Source of the DNA: Deltaproteobacteria bacterium
GTDB taxonomy: Bacteria; Desulfobacterota; Desulfarculia; Desulfarculales; Desulfarculaceae
DNA: 46,275 bases
Direction of reading: 5' to 3'
NCBI GenBank assembly: GCA_021811275.1
Contig: JAJZPI010000010.1
Coordinates: 1 to 46,275, forward strand
Below, piece after piece: positions 1 to 7,489 of the stretch. Position numbers and translations under genes: made by a program. How positions within the stretch are numbered: position 1 is the first letter of the stretch; every line of letters begins with the position of its first letter. The notes beneath the pieces are model-generated. The model did not search any database, had not been told where the DNA came from, and was given only the letters and a program-made list of their open reading frames with translations.

Positions 1-525
1 GTCAAAGAGATCACAACTCCTATCTAAGGCATAGCTCAAGTCATTAAGGAATTCTTTTGTATTTTCTATTATATTTAAGATATTATTTGGTGTAATATTT
101 GCTTCTATAAATACATCATTTATTGTGCAAGCATTAGAACGATGCATAAAAGCTTTATTTCTAAGGATTGAAACTTTCCTCCATTGTGTTGCAAGGACAT
201 TATATTTTGCTTTCCAGCTTTGCAATCTATTATCACCCTGAGACTTAGACCTCCCTATCATTCTCAATAATTCATGTATGTTATACGTATCCTTGCGTTT
301 CTCATATAACATGTAAAGAGCGGCCAACGTCGCAACAAAATGAGCGTGAATAGCTGTCAAAAAAAACCTAGGATACTTATTCATCGTGTCAAAATATTGT
401 GAGCGCATTTTGTCTTCTTTATATATCCACCAAATTTCGTAATTAAATTGCGAAATAGTTACTAATCGGCTAATCTCTGATAAATAGGTTTTTATTTCTT
501 CGTTCATGTTATCACTAATATTCAT
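1..525 (-). CDS. HEPN-domain protein, AbiU2-like (3' end cut by window edge)
   Basis: This AT-rich open frame (about 35% GC against about 70% around it) enters from the left edge, so its C-terminus is missing; 175 residues are visible. The translation is helical and lysine/asparagine-rich. Residues 122-128 read RNKAFMH, which fits the HEPN RNase motif (R, a polar residue, about four residues, H). The N-terminal pattern (EISRL, IWWIY, then HAHFVATLAALYMLYE) resembles the AbiU2-type HEPN family of abortive-infection proteins; this assignment is from memory. HEPN proteins of this kind usually act as toxin-like RNases in phage defence or toxin-antitoxin pairs. No partner gene lies on the visible side; one could lie beyond the edge. 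Starts at 525 or 507 are possible. A putative -10 box overlaps 525, which favours 507. Base composition suggests horizontal transfer. Confidence 0.6.
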   Translation of the reverse strand, partial: MNISDNMNEEIKTYLSEISRLVTISQFNYEIWWIYKEDKMRSQYFDTMNKYPRFFLTAIHAHFVATLAALYMLYEKRKDTYNIHELLRMIGRSKSQGDNRLQSWKAKYNVLATQWRKVSILRNKAFMHRSNACTINDVFIEANITPNNILNIIENTKEFLNDLSYALDRSCDLFD

Positions 526-553
526 AAATAAGAGCATTGGGTGATCCGGGCAA
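525..553 (-). promoter_or_regulatory. Putative promoter of the HEPN gene
   Basis: On the minus strand TTGCCC (548-553) and TATTTA (525-530) are separated by 17 bp. The -10 box lies in AT-rich island DNA and the -35 box in GC-rich DNA, so the promoter straddles the composition boundary. From 531 to 705 I find no gene; it is GC-rich sequence of unknown origin. Confidence 0.35.
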
Positions 554-705
554 TTCATTGTCCGGGTCGCGTAGCGACAAGCGGTGCCGGTGCGAGGTCT
601 CGCTGAACCATCGCTTTCCGCCGAACCGCCTCCTCCCGCACCGCCACTTGCGCCTTCGGCACCCGGACCGCAAATTGTGCGGGCCACCCGGACGGCCTGC
701 CAGCC

Positions 706-1401
706 CTACACTTCTGGCTTCCTCGCAAACACATAAGCCCTGCGGCTTGGGTACTCCACCCCGGGATAGGGCTCCCGCTCGATCATCTCTATCCTTTCAA
801 ATCCGCACTTCTCCAGGCAACCTAAAATGAACTCCGTGCTGAACAGCATGAAATCTATGTCAATCTTCTTCCCGAGAAACTCCTCGATATGGATGGTCTC
901 CCCGCCGACGTGGAAGGTGAACAGAAATATTCCCCCCGGCCGCAGGACGCGGAGCACCTCGCGCAAAGCTGTCTCGACCTGCTCCTCGCTGAAGTGGACG
1001 ATGGCGTAGAAGGCCACGACGCCGGCGATGGAGCCCTCCCGGAACTCAAGCTCCAGGATGTTCCCTCGGCGGAAATGTATCCCCGGATGGCTGGCCCTGG
1101 ACTGCTCCAGCAATTTTTCCGAGAGGTCCAGTCCCGAGGCTTGGGTGCCGAGACTGTTCAGATAAGCCGTGGTCTGCCCTGGACCGCAGCCGAGGTCCCA
1201 GACCGGCCCCCTGCCCCCGACCTCCCGCACGAACTTTTGCAGCACTTCCTGGTCTTGGGGCTTCTTGTCGTGCTCGCCGGCGAACGCCAGCGCGTACTCC
1301 TGGGCCACGGAGTCGTACACGCTCTCGATCTTGCGCAAGTCCTGGTCCAAAGCCAACGCCCCACGTGTTGTTTGGCCTCGTAGGTTGGGTTTCGGAGCCA
1401 A
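706..1401 (-). CDS. Class I SAM-dependent methyltransferase
   Basis: The 231-residue product has a Rossmann-fold methyltransferase core. Motif I is VWDLGCGPGQTT (around 68-79), followed by an acidic motif II region (GLDLSEKLLEQS), FYAIVHF in the motif IV region and LRVLRPGGIFLFTF as the post-core strand. This is the Methyltransf_11/25 pattern of small-molecule methyltransferases; the substrate cannot be read. It lacks the spaced cysteines of the arsenite methyltransferase ArsM, so I do not link it to the arsenosugar genes downstream. The start taken is a TTG at 1401 preceded by GAGGAG; a start slightly inside is possible because the first 15 or so residues look non-conserved. A promoter lies at 1511-1540, and the gene seems monocistronic. 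Confidence 0.8.
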   Translation of the reverse strand: MAPKPNLRGQTTRGALALDQDLRKIESVYDSVAQEYALAFAGEHDKKPQDQEVLQKFVREVGGRGPVWDLGCGPGQTTAYLNSLGTQASGLDLSEKLLEQSRASHPGIHFRRGNILELEFREGSIAGVVAFYAIVHFSEEQVETALREVLRVLRPGGIFLFTFHVGGETIHIEEFLGKKIDIDFMLFSTEFILGCLEKCGFERIEMIEREPYPGVEYPSRRAYVFARKPEV

Positions 1402-1510
1402 GGCTCCTCAAGCCAACCTCTTTACCCTTCCAGTCTCTTGCCTTTTTCTGGGGGTCTTATCGGCAGGCAAACGCAACACGCCCTCGCGCCCCCCCAGCGC
1501 GTTCGACCAC

Positions 1511-1540
1511 ATTCTAGCAACGCCAGCGACCCGACGTCAA
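1511..1540 (-). promoter_or_regulatory. Probable sigma-70 promoter for the methyltransferase gene
   Basis: Minus-strand TTGACG (1535-1540) and TAGAAT (1511-1516) are 18 bp apart. The site lies between the amphi-Trp stop codon and the methyltransferase, so the methyltransferase can be transcribed separately from recG. Confidence 0.5.
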
Positions 1541-1548
1541 ACGCCCGC

Positions 1549-1777
1549 CTATTTGGCGCTCCAGCGGAACTGGAACTCCAGCTCCTGCTCGTCGCCCTCG
1601 CGCTCGATGTTGAACACCGCCGTGGCGGGGATGCTCAGGCGCTCGCCGGCCACCTGGATGGTGAACGTTTTGCCCTGCTCCAGGCAATCGGCCAGGCGGC
1701 GCAGCTTTGCCGCCAGTTGCCCGTGCCTGTAGCTCTTCTCTATGTCGCGGTCCGGCTTTTTTTAGGCTTCCCTCCAT
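1549..1777 (-). CDS. Amphi-Trp domain protein, with apparent +1 frameshift at an A7 run
   Basis: After the recG stop, an ATG at 1777 (1 bp past the recG TGA, with GAGGCGGGAT just upstream) opens a frame MEGSLKK. It then loses the conserved sequence. One base over, a frame reads KSYRHGQLAAKLRRLADCLE and continues through FTIQVAGERLSIPATAVFNI to ELEFQFRWSAK and TAG at 1549. That is the amphi-Trp domain pattern (short amphipathic protein ending in a conserved Trp). The conserved frame has an in-frame TAA just upstream and no usable start. Removing one A from the seven-A run (1758-1764 on the plus strand reads T7) gives a clean 75-residue protein. This is therefore an assembly homopolymer error, a real frameshift mutation, or slippage-dependent expression. 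The function of the family is unknown. Confidence 0.6.
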
Positions 1778-1778
1778 G

Positions 1779-3887
1779 TCATCCCGCCTCGGCCAGCCCC
1801 AACCTGCGCCCCCAACGGCGCAGAGTCTCGGCCTTGACCGGGGCCAAGTCCTCCCCGGCCATCTCCGGGTCACGCGCGAGCCACGCCGCGATGACCTCGC
1901 GCAGTCGCGGAACCAGCTCGGCGTCGCGGCTCCACCTGGCCACGCGGAAAGGCGGCAGGCCCGACTGGCGCGCGCCCAGGGCCTCGCCCGGGCCGCGCAG
2001 GTGCAGGTCCGCCTCGGCGATCTTGCGGCCGTCGTTGGTCGCCGCCAGCACCTTGAGCCGCTCCTGCGCCAGCTCGCTCGGCCTCTCGCCGGCAACCAGC
2101 AGGCAGGAGCCGGGCTTTTCGCCCCTGCCCACCCTGCCCCGCAGCTGGTGCAGCTGGCTCAGGCCAAAGCGCTCGGCCCCCAGCACCACCATGAGCGTGG
2201 CCGCCGGCACGTCCACCCCGACCTCGACCACGGTGGTGGCCACCAGCAGCGGGGCCGCGCCGGAAGAGAACTCGGCCAGCGCTGCCTGCTGGGCGGCCGA
2301 ATCCATGCGCCCGTGCAGTAGGCCGACCTTGTAGTCGCCGAAGTACCTGCTCAGGCGCTGGTGGGTCTTGACCACGTCCTGGGCCTCAACGGCCTCGCTG
2401 GCCTCCACCAGGGGGCAGATGACATAGGCCTGCTCGCCGCGGGCGAGCGTCTGGGCGATGGCCTCCACGGCGGCCTTGCGCTGCTCGAAGGCCAGCACCG
2501 TGGTCTTGACCTGGGGCTGGCCGTGCGGACGCTGGGGCAGGTCGCTCAAGTCCAGATGACCGGCCAGGGCCAGGGCCAGGGTGCGCGGGATGGGCGTGGC
2601 CGATAGCACCAACAGGTGCGGTTCGCCGCCCTTGGCGGCCAGCTTGAGCCGCTGGTGCACACCGAAGCGGTGCTGCTCATCGATGATGACCAGACCCAAG
2701 TCGCGGAAGGCCAGCCCGGCGGATATGAGCGCGTGGGTGCCCACCACCACGTCGGCCTCCAGGGCGGCGGCCAACGCGGCCTGGCGCTCGGGGCTGTTTT
2801 GGGAGCCGGTGACCAAGGCCACCTTGAGCCCCAGGGGCTTGAGCCGCGTTTCGAAGGAGGCCGCGTGCTGGCGGGCCAGCACCTCAGTGGGGGCCATGAG
2901 CGCGGTCTGCACGCGGGCCTCGGCGGCGATGACCGCCGCGGCCATGGCGACCACGGTCTTGCCGGTGGAGACGTCGCCGCAGAGCAGGCGGCCCATGGGG
3001 TGGGGCCGGGCCAGGTCGGCCTTGATGGCCTTCAAGGCCTCACGCTGGCCGAGGGTGAGCTTGAAGGGAAGCGCCTCGCCAAAGGACTTGAGAAGGCGGT
3101 TGTCGCCCTTCATGGGCCGGGCGGGGGCGGCCTCGCGGCGACGGCGTTTGAGCGCCAGGCCCAGCTCGAAGCAGGTCAGCTCGTTGACGGCCAGGGCGCG
3201 CAGCCAGGGCGCGTTATCGCCCATGAGCTCGGCGGGCTCGGTCTGGTTGCCGGGCAGGTGGGCCATGAGCAGGGCCTCCCCGGCGGCCAGGGGGTAGATC
3301 TCTTTGGGCAGCAGGCCATGCAGGGGGTCGACGATGCGCGGGGCCATGGTGGAGACCAGTTCGGCCATTACCCGCTGGAGCTTGCCCGCCGCCACGCCCT
3401 CGATATCCGGGTAGATGGGCACCACCCGCTCCAGGCCGGGGTGGCCCCGAGCCTCCTCGGCGCTGAAGATCAAGGGGTGGGTGACGCTGAGCCCGCCGGC
3501 CTTGTCCTGGACCGGCTCACCCACCAGGATCAGCTCCTGGCCCTTGGCGTAGCCTTCCAGGTGGGCCTTCTTGAAATGGAACCACAGACAGGTCACCCGG
3601 CCGCCGGCATCGGCCACCACCATGCGCCAGGCCTTGCGCCGACGCCCCAGGGGCCCGTTGGCAAGCACCCTGCCGGCCATCACCGCCTTCTGCCCGGCCA
3701 CCAGCTCGCGCATGGGGGTTACGCTGCGGCGATCCTCGTAGCGCAGAGGCAGGAAAAACAAGGCGTCGCCCCAGGTGGAAAAGCCCCGCTCGCGCAAGGC
3801 CCCCGCCGTGGCCGGCCCCACCCCGGGCAGGGCGGTGAGCGAGCGGGCCAGCTCGGGCAGGTCGAAGGGGGCGACGTTGGGCAGCAA
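1779..3887 (-). CDS. recG: ATP-dependent DNA helicase RecG
   Basis: RecG remodels stalled replication forks and branch-migrates Holliday junctions. The 702-residue protein is of normal family length. It has an N-terminal helix-hairpin-helix-like segment (LPGVGPATAGALRERGF, 20-36), an OB-fold wedge domain (about 60-145), and an SF2 motor. Walker A is GDVSTGKT at 304-311 (commonly GDVGSGKT in RecG). Motif II is DEQH at 403-406, motif III is LSATPIPRT, and the C-terminal part has QLRGRVGRGEKPGSCLL and the RecG-type ADLHLRGPGEALGARQSGLP segment. The start is a TTG at 3887 with AAGGAGG 5 nt upstream. The amphi-Trp gene follows almost immediately and is probably co-transcribed and translationally coupled. 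Confidence 0.96.
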   Translation of the reverse strand: MLPNVAPFDLPELARSLTALPGVGPATAGALRERGFSTWGDALFFLPLRYEDRRSVTPMRELVAGQKAVMAGRVLANGPLGRRRKAWRMVVADAGGRVTCLWFHFKKAHLEGYAKGQELILVGEPVQDKAGGLSVTHPLIFSAEEARGHPGLERVVPIYPDIEGVAAGKLQRVMAELVSTMAPRIVDPLHGLLPKEIYPLAAGEALLMAHLPGNQTEPAELMGDNAPWLRALAVNELTCFELGLALKRRRREAAPARPMKGDNRLLKSFGEALPFKLTLGQREALKAIKADLARPHPMGRLLCGDVSTGKTVVAMAAAVIAAEARVQTALMAPTEVLARQHAASFETRLKPLGLKVALVTGSQNSPERQAALAAALEADVVVGTHALISAGLAFRDLGLVIIDEQHRFGVHQRLKLAAKGGEPHLLVLSATPIPRTLALALAGHLDLSDLPQRPHGQPQVKTTVLAFEQRKAAVEAIAQTLARGEQAYVICPLVEASEAVEAQDVVKTHQRLSRYFGDYKVGLLHGRMDSAAQQAALAEFSSGAAPLLVATTVVEVGVDVPAATLMVVLGAERFGLSQLHQLRGRVGRGEKPGSCLLVAGERPSELAQERLKVLAATNDGRKIAEADLHLRGPGEALGARQSGLPPFRVARWSRDAELVPRLREVIAAWLARDPEMAGEDLAPVKAETLRRWGRRLGLAEAG

Positions 3888-3917
3888 GTGTCCTCCTTGG
3901 GCCGACGGGGTTACTCA

Positions 3918-3946
3918 GTCATGCCTTGGCTGGAGGCGGCTGTCAA
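3918..3946 (-). promoter_or_regulatory. Putative recG promoter
   Basis: A minus-strand TTGACA (3941-3946) is followed after 17 bp by CATGAC (3918-3923). The -35 box is perfect and the -10 box weak. It lies 31 bp before the recG start. Confidence 0.4.
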
Positions 3947-4007
3947 CCCGGCGCGGGGCAAATATCGAGAACGCCGGTCAGGTTTCCCTCGCCCGCTCCT
4001 GAACCAT

Positions 4008-4035
4008 TTGCGCGGGAACGTGTTTCTGATAGGAT
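4008..4035 (+). promoter_or_regulatory. Putative purM promoter
   Basis: TTGCGC (4008-4013) and TAGGAT (4030-4035) are separated by 16 bp, about 50 bp before the purM start in the divergent recG/purM gap. Confidence 0.35.
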
Positions 4036-4082
4036 CATGACACCAGATTCCAGCCTGGGGAATCCAAGGAGGGCGTGTCGAG

Positions 4083-5126
4083 ATGAGCGACAGGGATCAG
4101 TACCGCGAAGCGGGGGTGGACATCGAGGCGGGCAACCAGTTCGTGCACGCCATCGCCCCCCTGGTCAAGGCCACCCACAACTCCTCGGTGCTAACCGACA
4201 TCGGCGGGTTTTCCGGCCTCTACTCCCTGCACGCCGACCGCTTCAAGAATCCGGTGCTGGTCTCCTCCACCGACGGCGTGGGCACCAAGCTCAAGATCGC
4301 CTTCCTCATGAACAAGCACGACACCGTGGGCATCGACCTGGTGGCCATGGTGGTCAACGACATCGTGGTCTGCGGGGCCCGGCCCCTGTTCCTCCTGGAC
4401 TACCTGGCCATGGGCAAGCTGGACCTGGAAATCTCGCGCCAGTTGGTGGCCGGCATCGCCGAGGGCTGCCGCCAGGCTCACTGCGCCCTCATCGGCGGCG
4501 AAACCGCCGAGATGCCGGGTATGTACCCCCCGGGCGAATACGACATGGCCGGCTTCGCGGTGGGCGTGGTGGACCGCGACGACATCATGGACGGCTCCTC
4601 CACCACCGTGGGCAGCGCGGTGGTTGGCCTGGCCAGCAGCGGCCTGCACAGCAACGGCTACTCCCTGGTGCGCCGCATCGTCCTGGAGCAGATGGGGCTC
4701 AAGATGGACCAGCGCGTGGACGACCTGCCACGCACGGTGGGCGAGGAACTGCTAACCCCCACCCGCATCTACACCGAGGCGGTGCTCAACATCCGCCGCG
4801 ACTTCAAGCTGCACGCCGCCGCCCACATCACCGGCGGCGGGCTGCTGGAAAACCTGCCCCGGGTGCTGCCGGCCTCCTGCCGGGCCGTCATCCGCCAGGG
4901 TTCCTGGCCGATGCCGCCCATCTTTCCCTTCCTGCAAAAGGCCGCAGGGCTTACCCAGCGCGAGATGTACCGCACCTTCAACTCCGGCGTGGGCATGTGC
5001 CTGATAGTGCCGGGGACGGAGGCCGACGAGGTAGTCGACCGCCTGGACGGCATGGGCCAGCCGGCCTTCATCGTGGGCGAGATCGCCCCCCGCGAGGCCG
5101 GCCAGGAGCCGGTGGAGATTGTTTGA
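4083..5126 (+). CDS. purM: Phosphoribosylformylglycinamidine cyclo-ligase (AIR synthetase)
   Basis: PurM closes the imidazole ring of formylglycinamidine ribonucleotide with ATP to give aminoimidazole ribonucleotide, the fifth step of de novo purine synthesis, in the cytosol. The 347 residues match the family length. Visible landmarks are YREAGVDIEAGNQFV at the N-terminus, the nucleotide-binding STDGVGTKLK (62-71), VAMVVNDIVVCGARPLFLLDY (88-108), ALIGGETAEMPGMY, GLASSGLHSNGYSLVR and AHITGGGLLENLPRVLP. The ATG at 4083 follows AAGGAGGG. The following DUF523 gene overlaps its end by 8 bp. Confidence 0.97.
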   Translation: MSDRDQYREAGVDIEAGNQFVHAIAPLVKATHNSSVLTDIGGFSGLYSLHADRFKNPVLVSSTDGVGTKLKIAFLMNKHDTVGIDLVAMVVNDIVVCGARPLFLLDYLAMGKLDLEISRQLVAGIAEGCRQAHCALIGGETAEMPGMYPPGEYDMAGFAVGVVDRDDIMDGSSTTVGSAVVGLASSGLHSNGYSLVRRIVLEQMGLKMDQRVDDLPRTVGEELLTPTRIYTEAVLNIRRDFKLHAAAHITGGGLLENLPRVLPASCRAVIRQGSWPMPPIFPFLQKAAGLTQREMYRTFNSGVGMCLIVPGTEADEVVDRLDGMGQPAFIVGEIAPREAGQEPVEIV

Positions 5127-5613
5127 ACCCCATACCTCCAGCCTGATCCTGGTCTCGGCCTGCCTGGCCGGCCTGACCACACGTTACGACGGCCGAGCCC
5201 TGCCCGCCCACTCCGCCGTCGCCGCCTTGGATCCGGCCCGTGTGCTGGCCCTATGCCCGGAGGTGCTGGGCAACCTGCCCACCCCGCGTCCCCCGGCCCG
5301 CTTCGCCGATGCCCGCCCAGGCCATGAGGGCGAGGACGTGCTGGCCGGCCGCGCCCGGCTGCTGGACGCCATGGGGCGGGACGTCAGCGCGGCCTTCATC
5401 GCCGGGGCGCGGGAGGCCCTGGGTCTGGCCCTGGCCGCCGGCGTGGGCCAGGCCTGGCTCAAAGACCGCTCCCCCTCCTGCGCCCACGACCCCCGGGGCG
5501 CAAACCCCCTGGGCGGCCCCCGCCAGGGGGTGCTCACCGCCCTGCTCCTGGCCCATGGCATAAAAGTGGTGGAAATGCGCCTGAGCGCCTCCCCGTCGCC
5601 ACTGGCGCGTTGA
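5119..5613 (+). CDS. DUF523 domain protein
   Basis: This 164-residue protein has the DUF523 signature: an N-terminal LVSACLAGLTTRYDG, then LCPEVLGNLPTPRPPA, and LKDRSPSCAHDP near the C-terminus, with conserved cysteines in the first and last blocks. The biochemical role of the family is not established as far as I know. The TTG start at 5119 lies inside the last codons of purM, giving an 8-bp overlap, so translation is probably coupled to purM. The C-terminus falls just short of the ispG leader. Confidence 0.85.
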   Translation: MFEPHTSSLILVSACLAGLTTRYDGRALPAHSAVAALDPARVLALCPEVLGNLPTPRPPARFADARPGHEGEDVLAGRARLLDAMGRDVSAAFIAGAREALGLALAAGVGQAWLKDRSPSCAHDPRGANPLGGPRQGVLTALLLAHGIKVVEMRLSASPSPLAR

Positions 5614-5638
5614 CAGCCCATCAGCCCAAGGGTAGAAG
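5610..5638 (+). promoter_or_regulatory. Putative ispG promoter
   Basis: TTGACA (5610-5615) overlaps the DUF523 stop codon, and TAGAAG (5633-5638) follows after 17 bp, 34 bp before the ispG start. Confidence 0.4.
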
Positions 5639-5671
5639 ATAAAAGGACCTTTCAGGAGCGCAGGGAGCGCC

Positions 5672-6760
5672 ATGGCCTTTTCCCGCCTGACAACCAGACG
5701 CATCAACCTGGGGGCCGTGCCCATAGGCGGCGGCGCTCCGGTGGCGGTGCAGTCCATGACCAACACCGACACCCGCGACGCGGCGGCCACCTTGGCCCAA
5801 ATCGAGCGCTTGGCCGCCGCCGGTTGCGAGATCGTGCGCTGCGCGGTGCCGGACATGGACGCGGCCCGGGCCTTCAAGCCCATAACCGCGGCCAGCCCCC
5901 TGCCCGTGGTGGCCGACATACACTTCGACGCCTCTCTCGCCGTGGCGGCGGTGGAGCGCGGCGCGGCTTCCTTGCGCATCAACCCCGGCAACATCGACGG
6001 CGAGAAGGCCATGGACCGGGTGGTGGACGCGGCCAAGGCCTTTGGGGCGCCCATCCGGGTGGGAGCCAACTCCGGCAGCCTGCCCAAGGACCTGCTCCAA
6101 AAACACGGCGGGCCGACCCCCGAGGCCATCGTGCAGGCCGCCCTGGGCCACGTGCGGCTTTTGGAGCAGCGCGGTTTCCACGAGATCAAGGTCAGCCTCA
6201 AGTCCTCCAGCGTGCTGGACACCATCGCCGCCTGCCGGCGCTTCGCCGAGGTCAGCGGCTACCCCCAGCACCTGGGCATCACCGAGGCCGGGGGGCTCAT
6301 GGCCGGCACGGTGAAAAGCGCGGTGGGCATCGGCGCGCTATTGCTCGAAGACATCGGCGACACCATGCGGGTGAGCCTGACCGCCGACCCGGTGCGCGAG
6401 GTGGAGGCGGCCTGGCACATCCTGCGCGCCTGCGGGCTCAGGCGGCGGGGGGTGGAGATAATCTCCTGCCCCACCTGCGGCCGCACCGAGATAGACCTGA
6501 TCGGGCTCCTGGAGGCGGCCGAGCGCGAGCTGGCCCTGATCCAGGCCCCGCTCACCGTGGCTATCATGGGCTGCGTGGTCAATGGGCCGGGCGAGGCCTC
6601 CCACGCCGACGTGGGCGTGGCCGGCGGCCGCGGCCAGGGGGTGGTATTCGCCAAGGGCCAGGTCGTGAAGAAGGTGCCCGAGGCTGATCTTTTGGCCGCG
6701 CTCATGCAAGAGGTGCAACGGGCGCAGGACGCTTTAATGAAAACAAAAAGGCAAGCTTAA
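5672..6760 (+). CDS. ispG: 4-hydroxy-3-methylbut-2-enyl diphosphate synthase
   Basis: IspG (GcpE) reduces methylerythritol cyclodiphosphate to HMBPP in the non-mevalonate isoprenoid pathway, using a [4Fe-4S] cluster. The 362-residue product starts with the TRRINLGAVPIGGGAPVAVQSM block, a TIM-barrel segment (ADIHFDASLA, INPGNI), and the cluster ligands C266 and C269 (SCPTCGRTEIDL) and C301 (MGCVVNGPGEASHADVG). The ATG is preceded by a purine-rich GGAGCGCAGGGAG. The last eight or so codons (LMKTKRQA) are abruptly AT-rich, unlike the rest of the gene. The border of the downstream AT-rich insertion therefore seems to lie within the 3' end of ispG and to have supplied its stop codon. Confidence 0.97.
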   Translation: MAFSRLTTRRINLGAVPIGGGAPVAVQSMTNTDTRDAAATLAQIERLAAAGCEIVRCAVPDMDAARAFKPITAASPLPVVADIHFDASLAVAAVERGAASLRINPGNIDGEKAMDRVVDAAKAFGAPIRVGANSGSLPKDLLQKHGGPTPEAIVQAALGHVRLLEQRGFHEIKVSLKSSSVLDTIAACRRFAEVSGYPQHLGITEAGGLMAGTVKSAVGIGALLLEDIGDTMRVSLTADPVREVEAAWHILRACGLRRRGVEIISCPTCGRTEIDLIGLLEAAERELALIQAPLTVAIMGCVVNGPGEASHADVGVAGGRGQGVVFAKGQVVKKVPEADLLAALMQEVQRAQDALMKTKRQA

Positions 6761-6789
6761 CCCATTTAAGTCGTTCTTTCTCATCAACA

Positions 6790-7455
6790 ATGATTGATCT
6801 TTATATGAGTGCACACAAAAAACCAACGGGAAGGATGGAACCTTTAGCAATCCCGGCTAATAACTCATTAGCTGGCCCCCATTGGCTTTGTCTGAAGTTT
6901 CCCGACAACAAAGCCGATATCGAGGGCTTAATTGTTGAATATTTTATTAAGCATTTTGACAATTTTATACGCATCGAGAGGAATCACGAAGACTCCTTTG
7001 ATTTTACAGTATGGCATAAAAATGGTCAGTTATACCTTGAGTTGATGGAGCTTATCTATCACGATTCAAACGCAAACCTTAGCCCATATATTGAAGAAAA
7101 TGCTAGCGTATATCCCGATAAGTTTGCAGAGCAATGCATAGAATGCATCATTAGCAAGTCTAATAAATATACATCACATTCAAACACACCAATTGTGTTA
7201 TTAACATATGTAACCCATTGGAGGTTCATCCTTCCAGAACTAGTTAAAAATATAATCACACGCCGGCTATCAAGTGAAATAACAAATTTTAAATCTGTAT
7301 ATCATCTTCATATATTTAAGCCAGGTTCATCCCAGCTAGATAGATTATACCCATGCGATGACAATATATTATCAAAAATACACGATGAAGAATTCAGCAA
7401 TAAGGCGTACACAATGGTCAATCCCTCAAGTTTTAACGTTTTGAAGTATAAATGA
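6790..7455 (+). CDS. Hypothetical protein, isolated AT-rich gene
   Basis: I do not recognise this 221-residue protein. Its base composition (about 36% GC, AT-ending codons) is sharply different from ispG and proS on either side, so it is very likely a recent horizontal acquisition. A segment around residues 66-84 has the order DSFDFTVWHKNG then YLELMEL. An acidic residue, a strand and a Glu resemble the active-site layout of PD-(D/E)XK nucleases, but the usual Lys is absent, so this is only a weak hint. A later hydrophobic stretch reads TPIVLLTYVTHW. No signal peptide or membrane segment is apparent. The start is uncertain (6790, 6805 or 6835), since none has a convincing ribosome binding site. 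Confidence 0.6.
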   Translation: MIDLYMSAHKKPTGRMEPLAIPANNSLAGPHWLCLKFPDNKADIEGLIVEYFIKHFDNFIRIERNHEDSFDFTVWHKNGQLYLELMELIYHDSNANLSPYIEENASVYPDKFAEQCIECIISKSNKYTSHSNTPIVLLTYVTHWRFILPELVKNIITRRLSSEITNFKSVYHLHIFKPGSSQLDRLYPCDDNILSKIHDEEFSNKAYTMVNPSSFNVLKYK

Positions 7456-7489
7456 GACAAAAACCGAACCCTGTTTGTAAGGACCGACC

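Noticed and set aside
530-705. Possible short gene or mobile-element remnant between the HEPN gene and the methyltransferase
   Set aside because: The GC-rich frames here give Gly/Arg/Pro-rich translations with no motif, and I found no inverted terminal repeats or target duplications.
706-1401. Methyltransferase as the arsM of the arsenosugar route
   Set aside because: It is 12 kb away, has its own promoter, and lacks the conserved spaced cysteines of arsenite methyltransferases.
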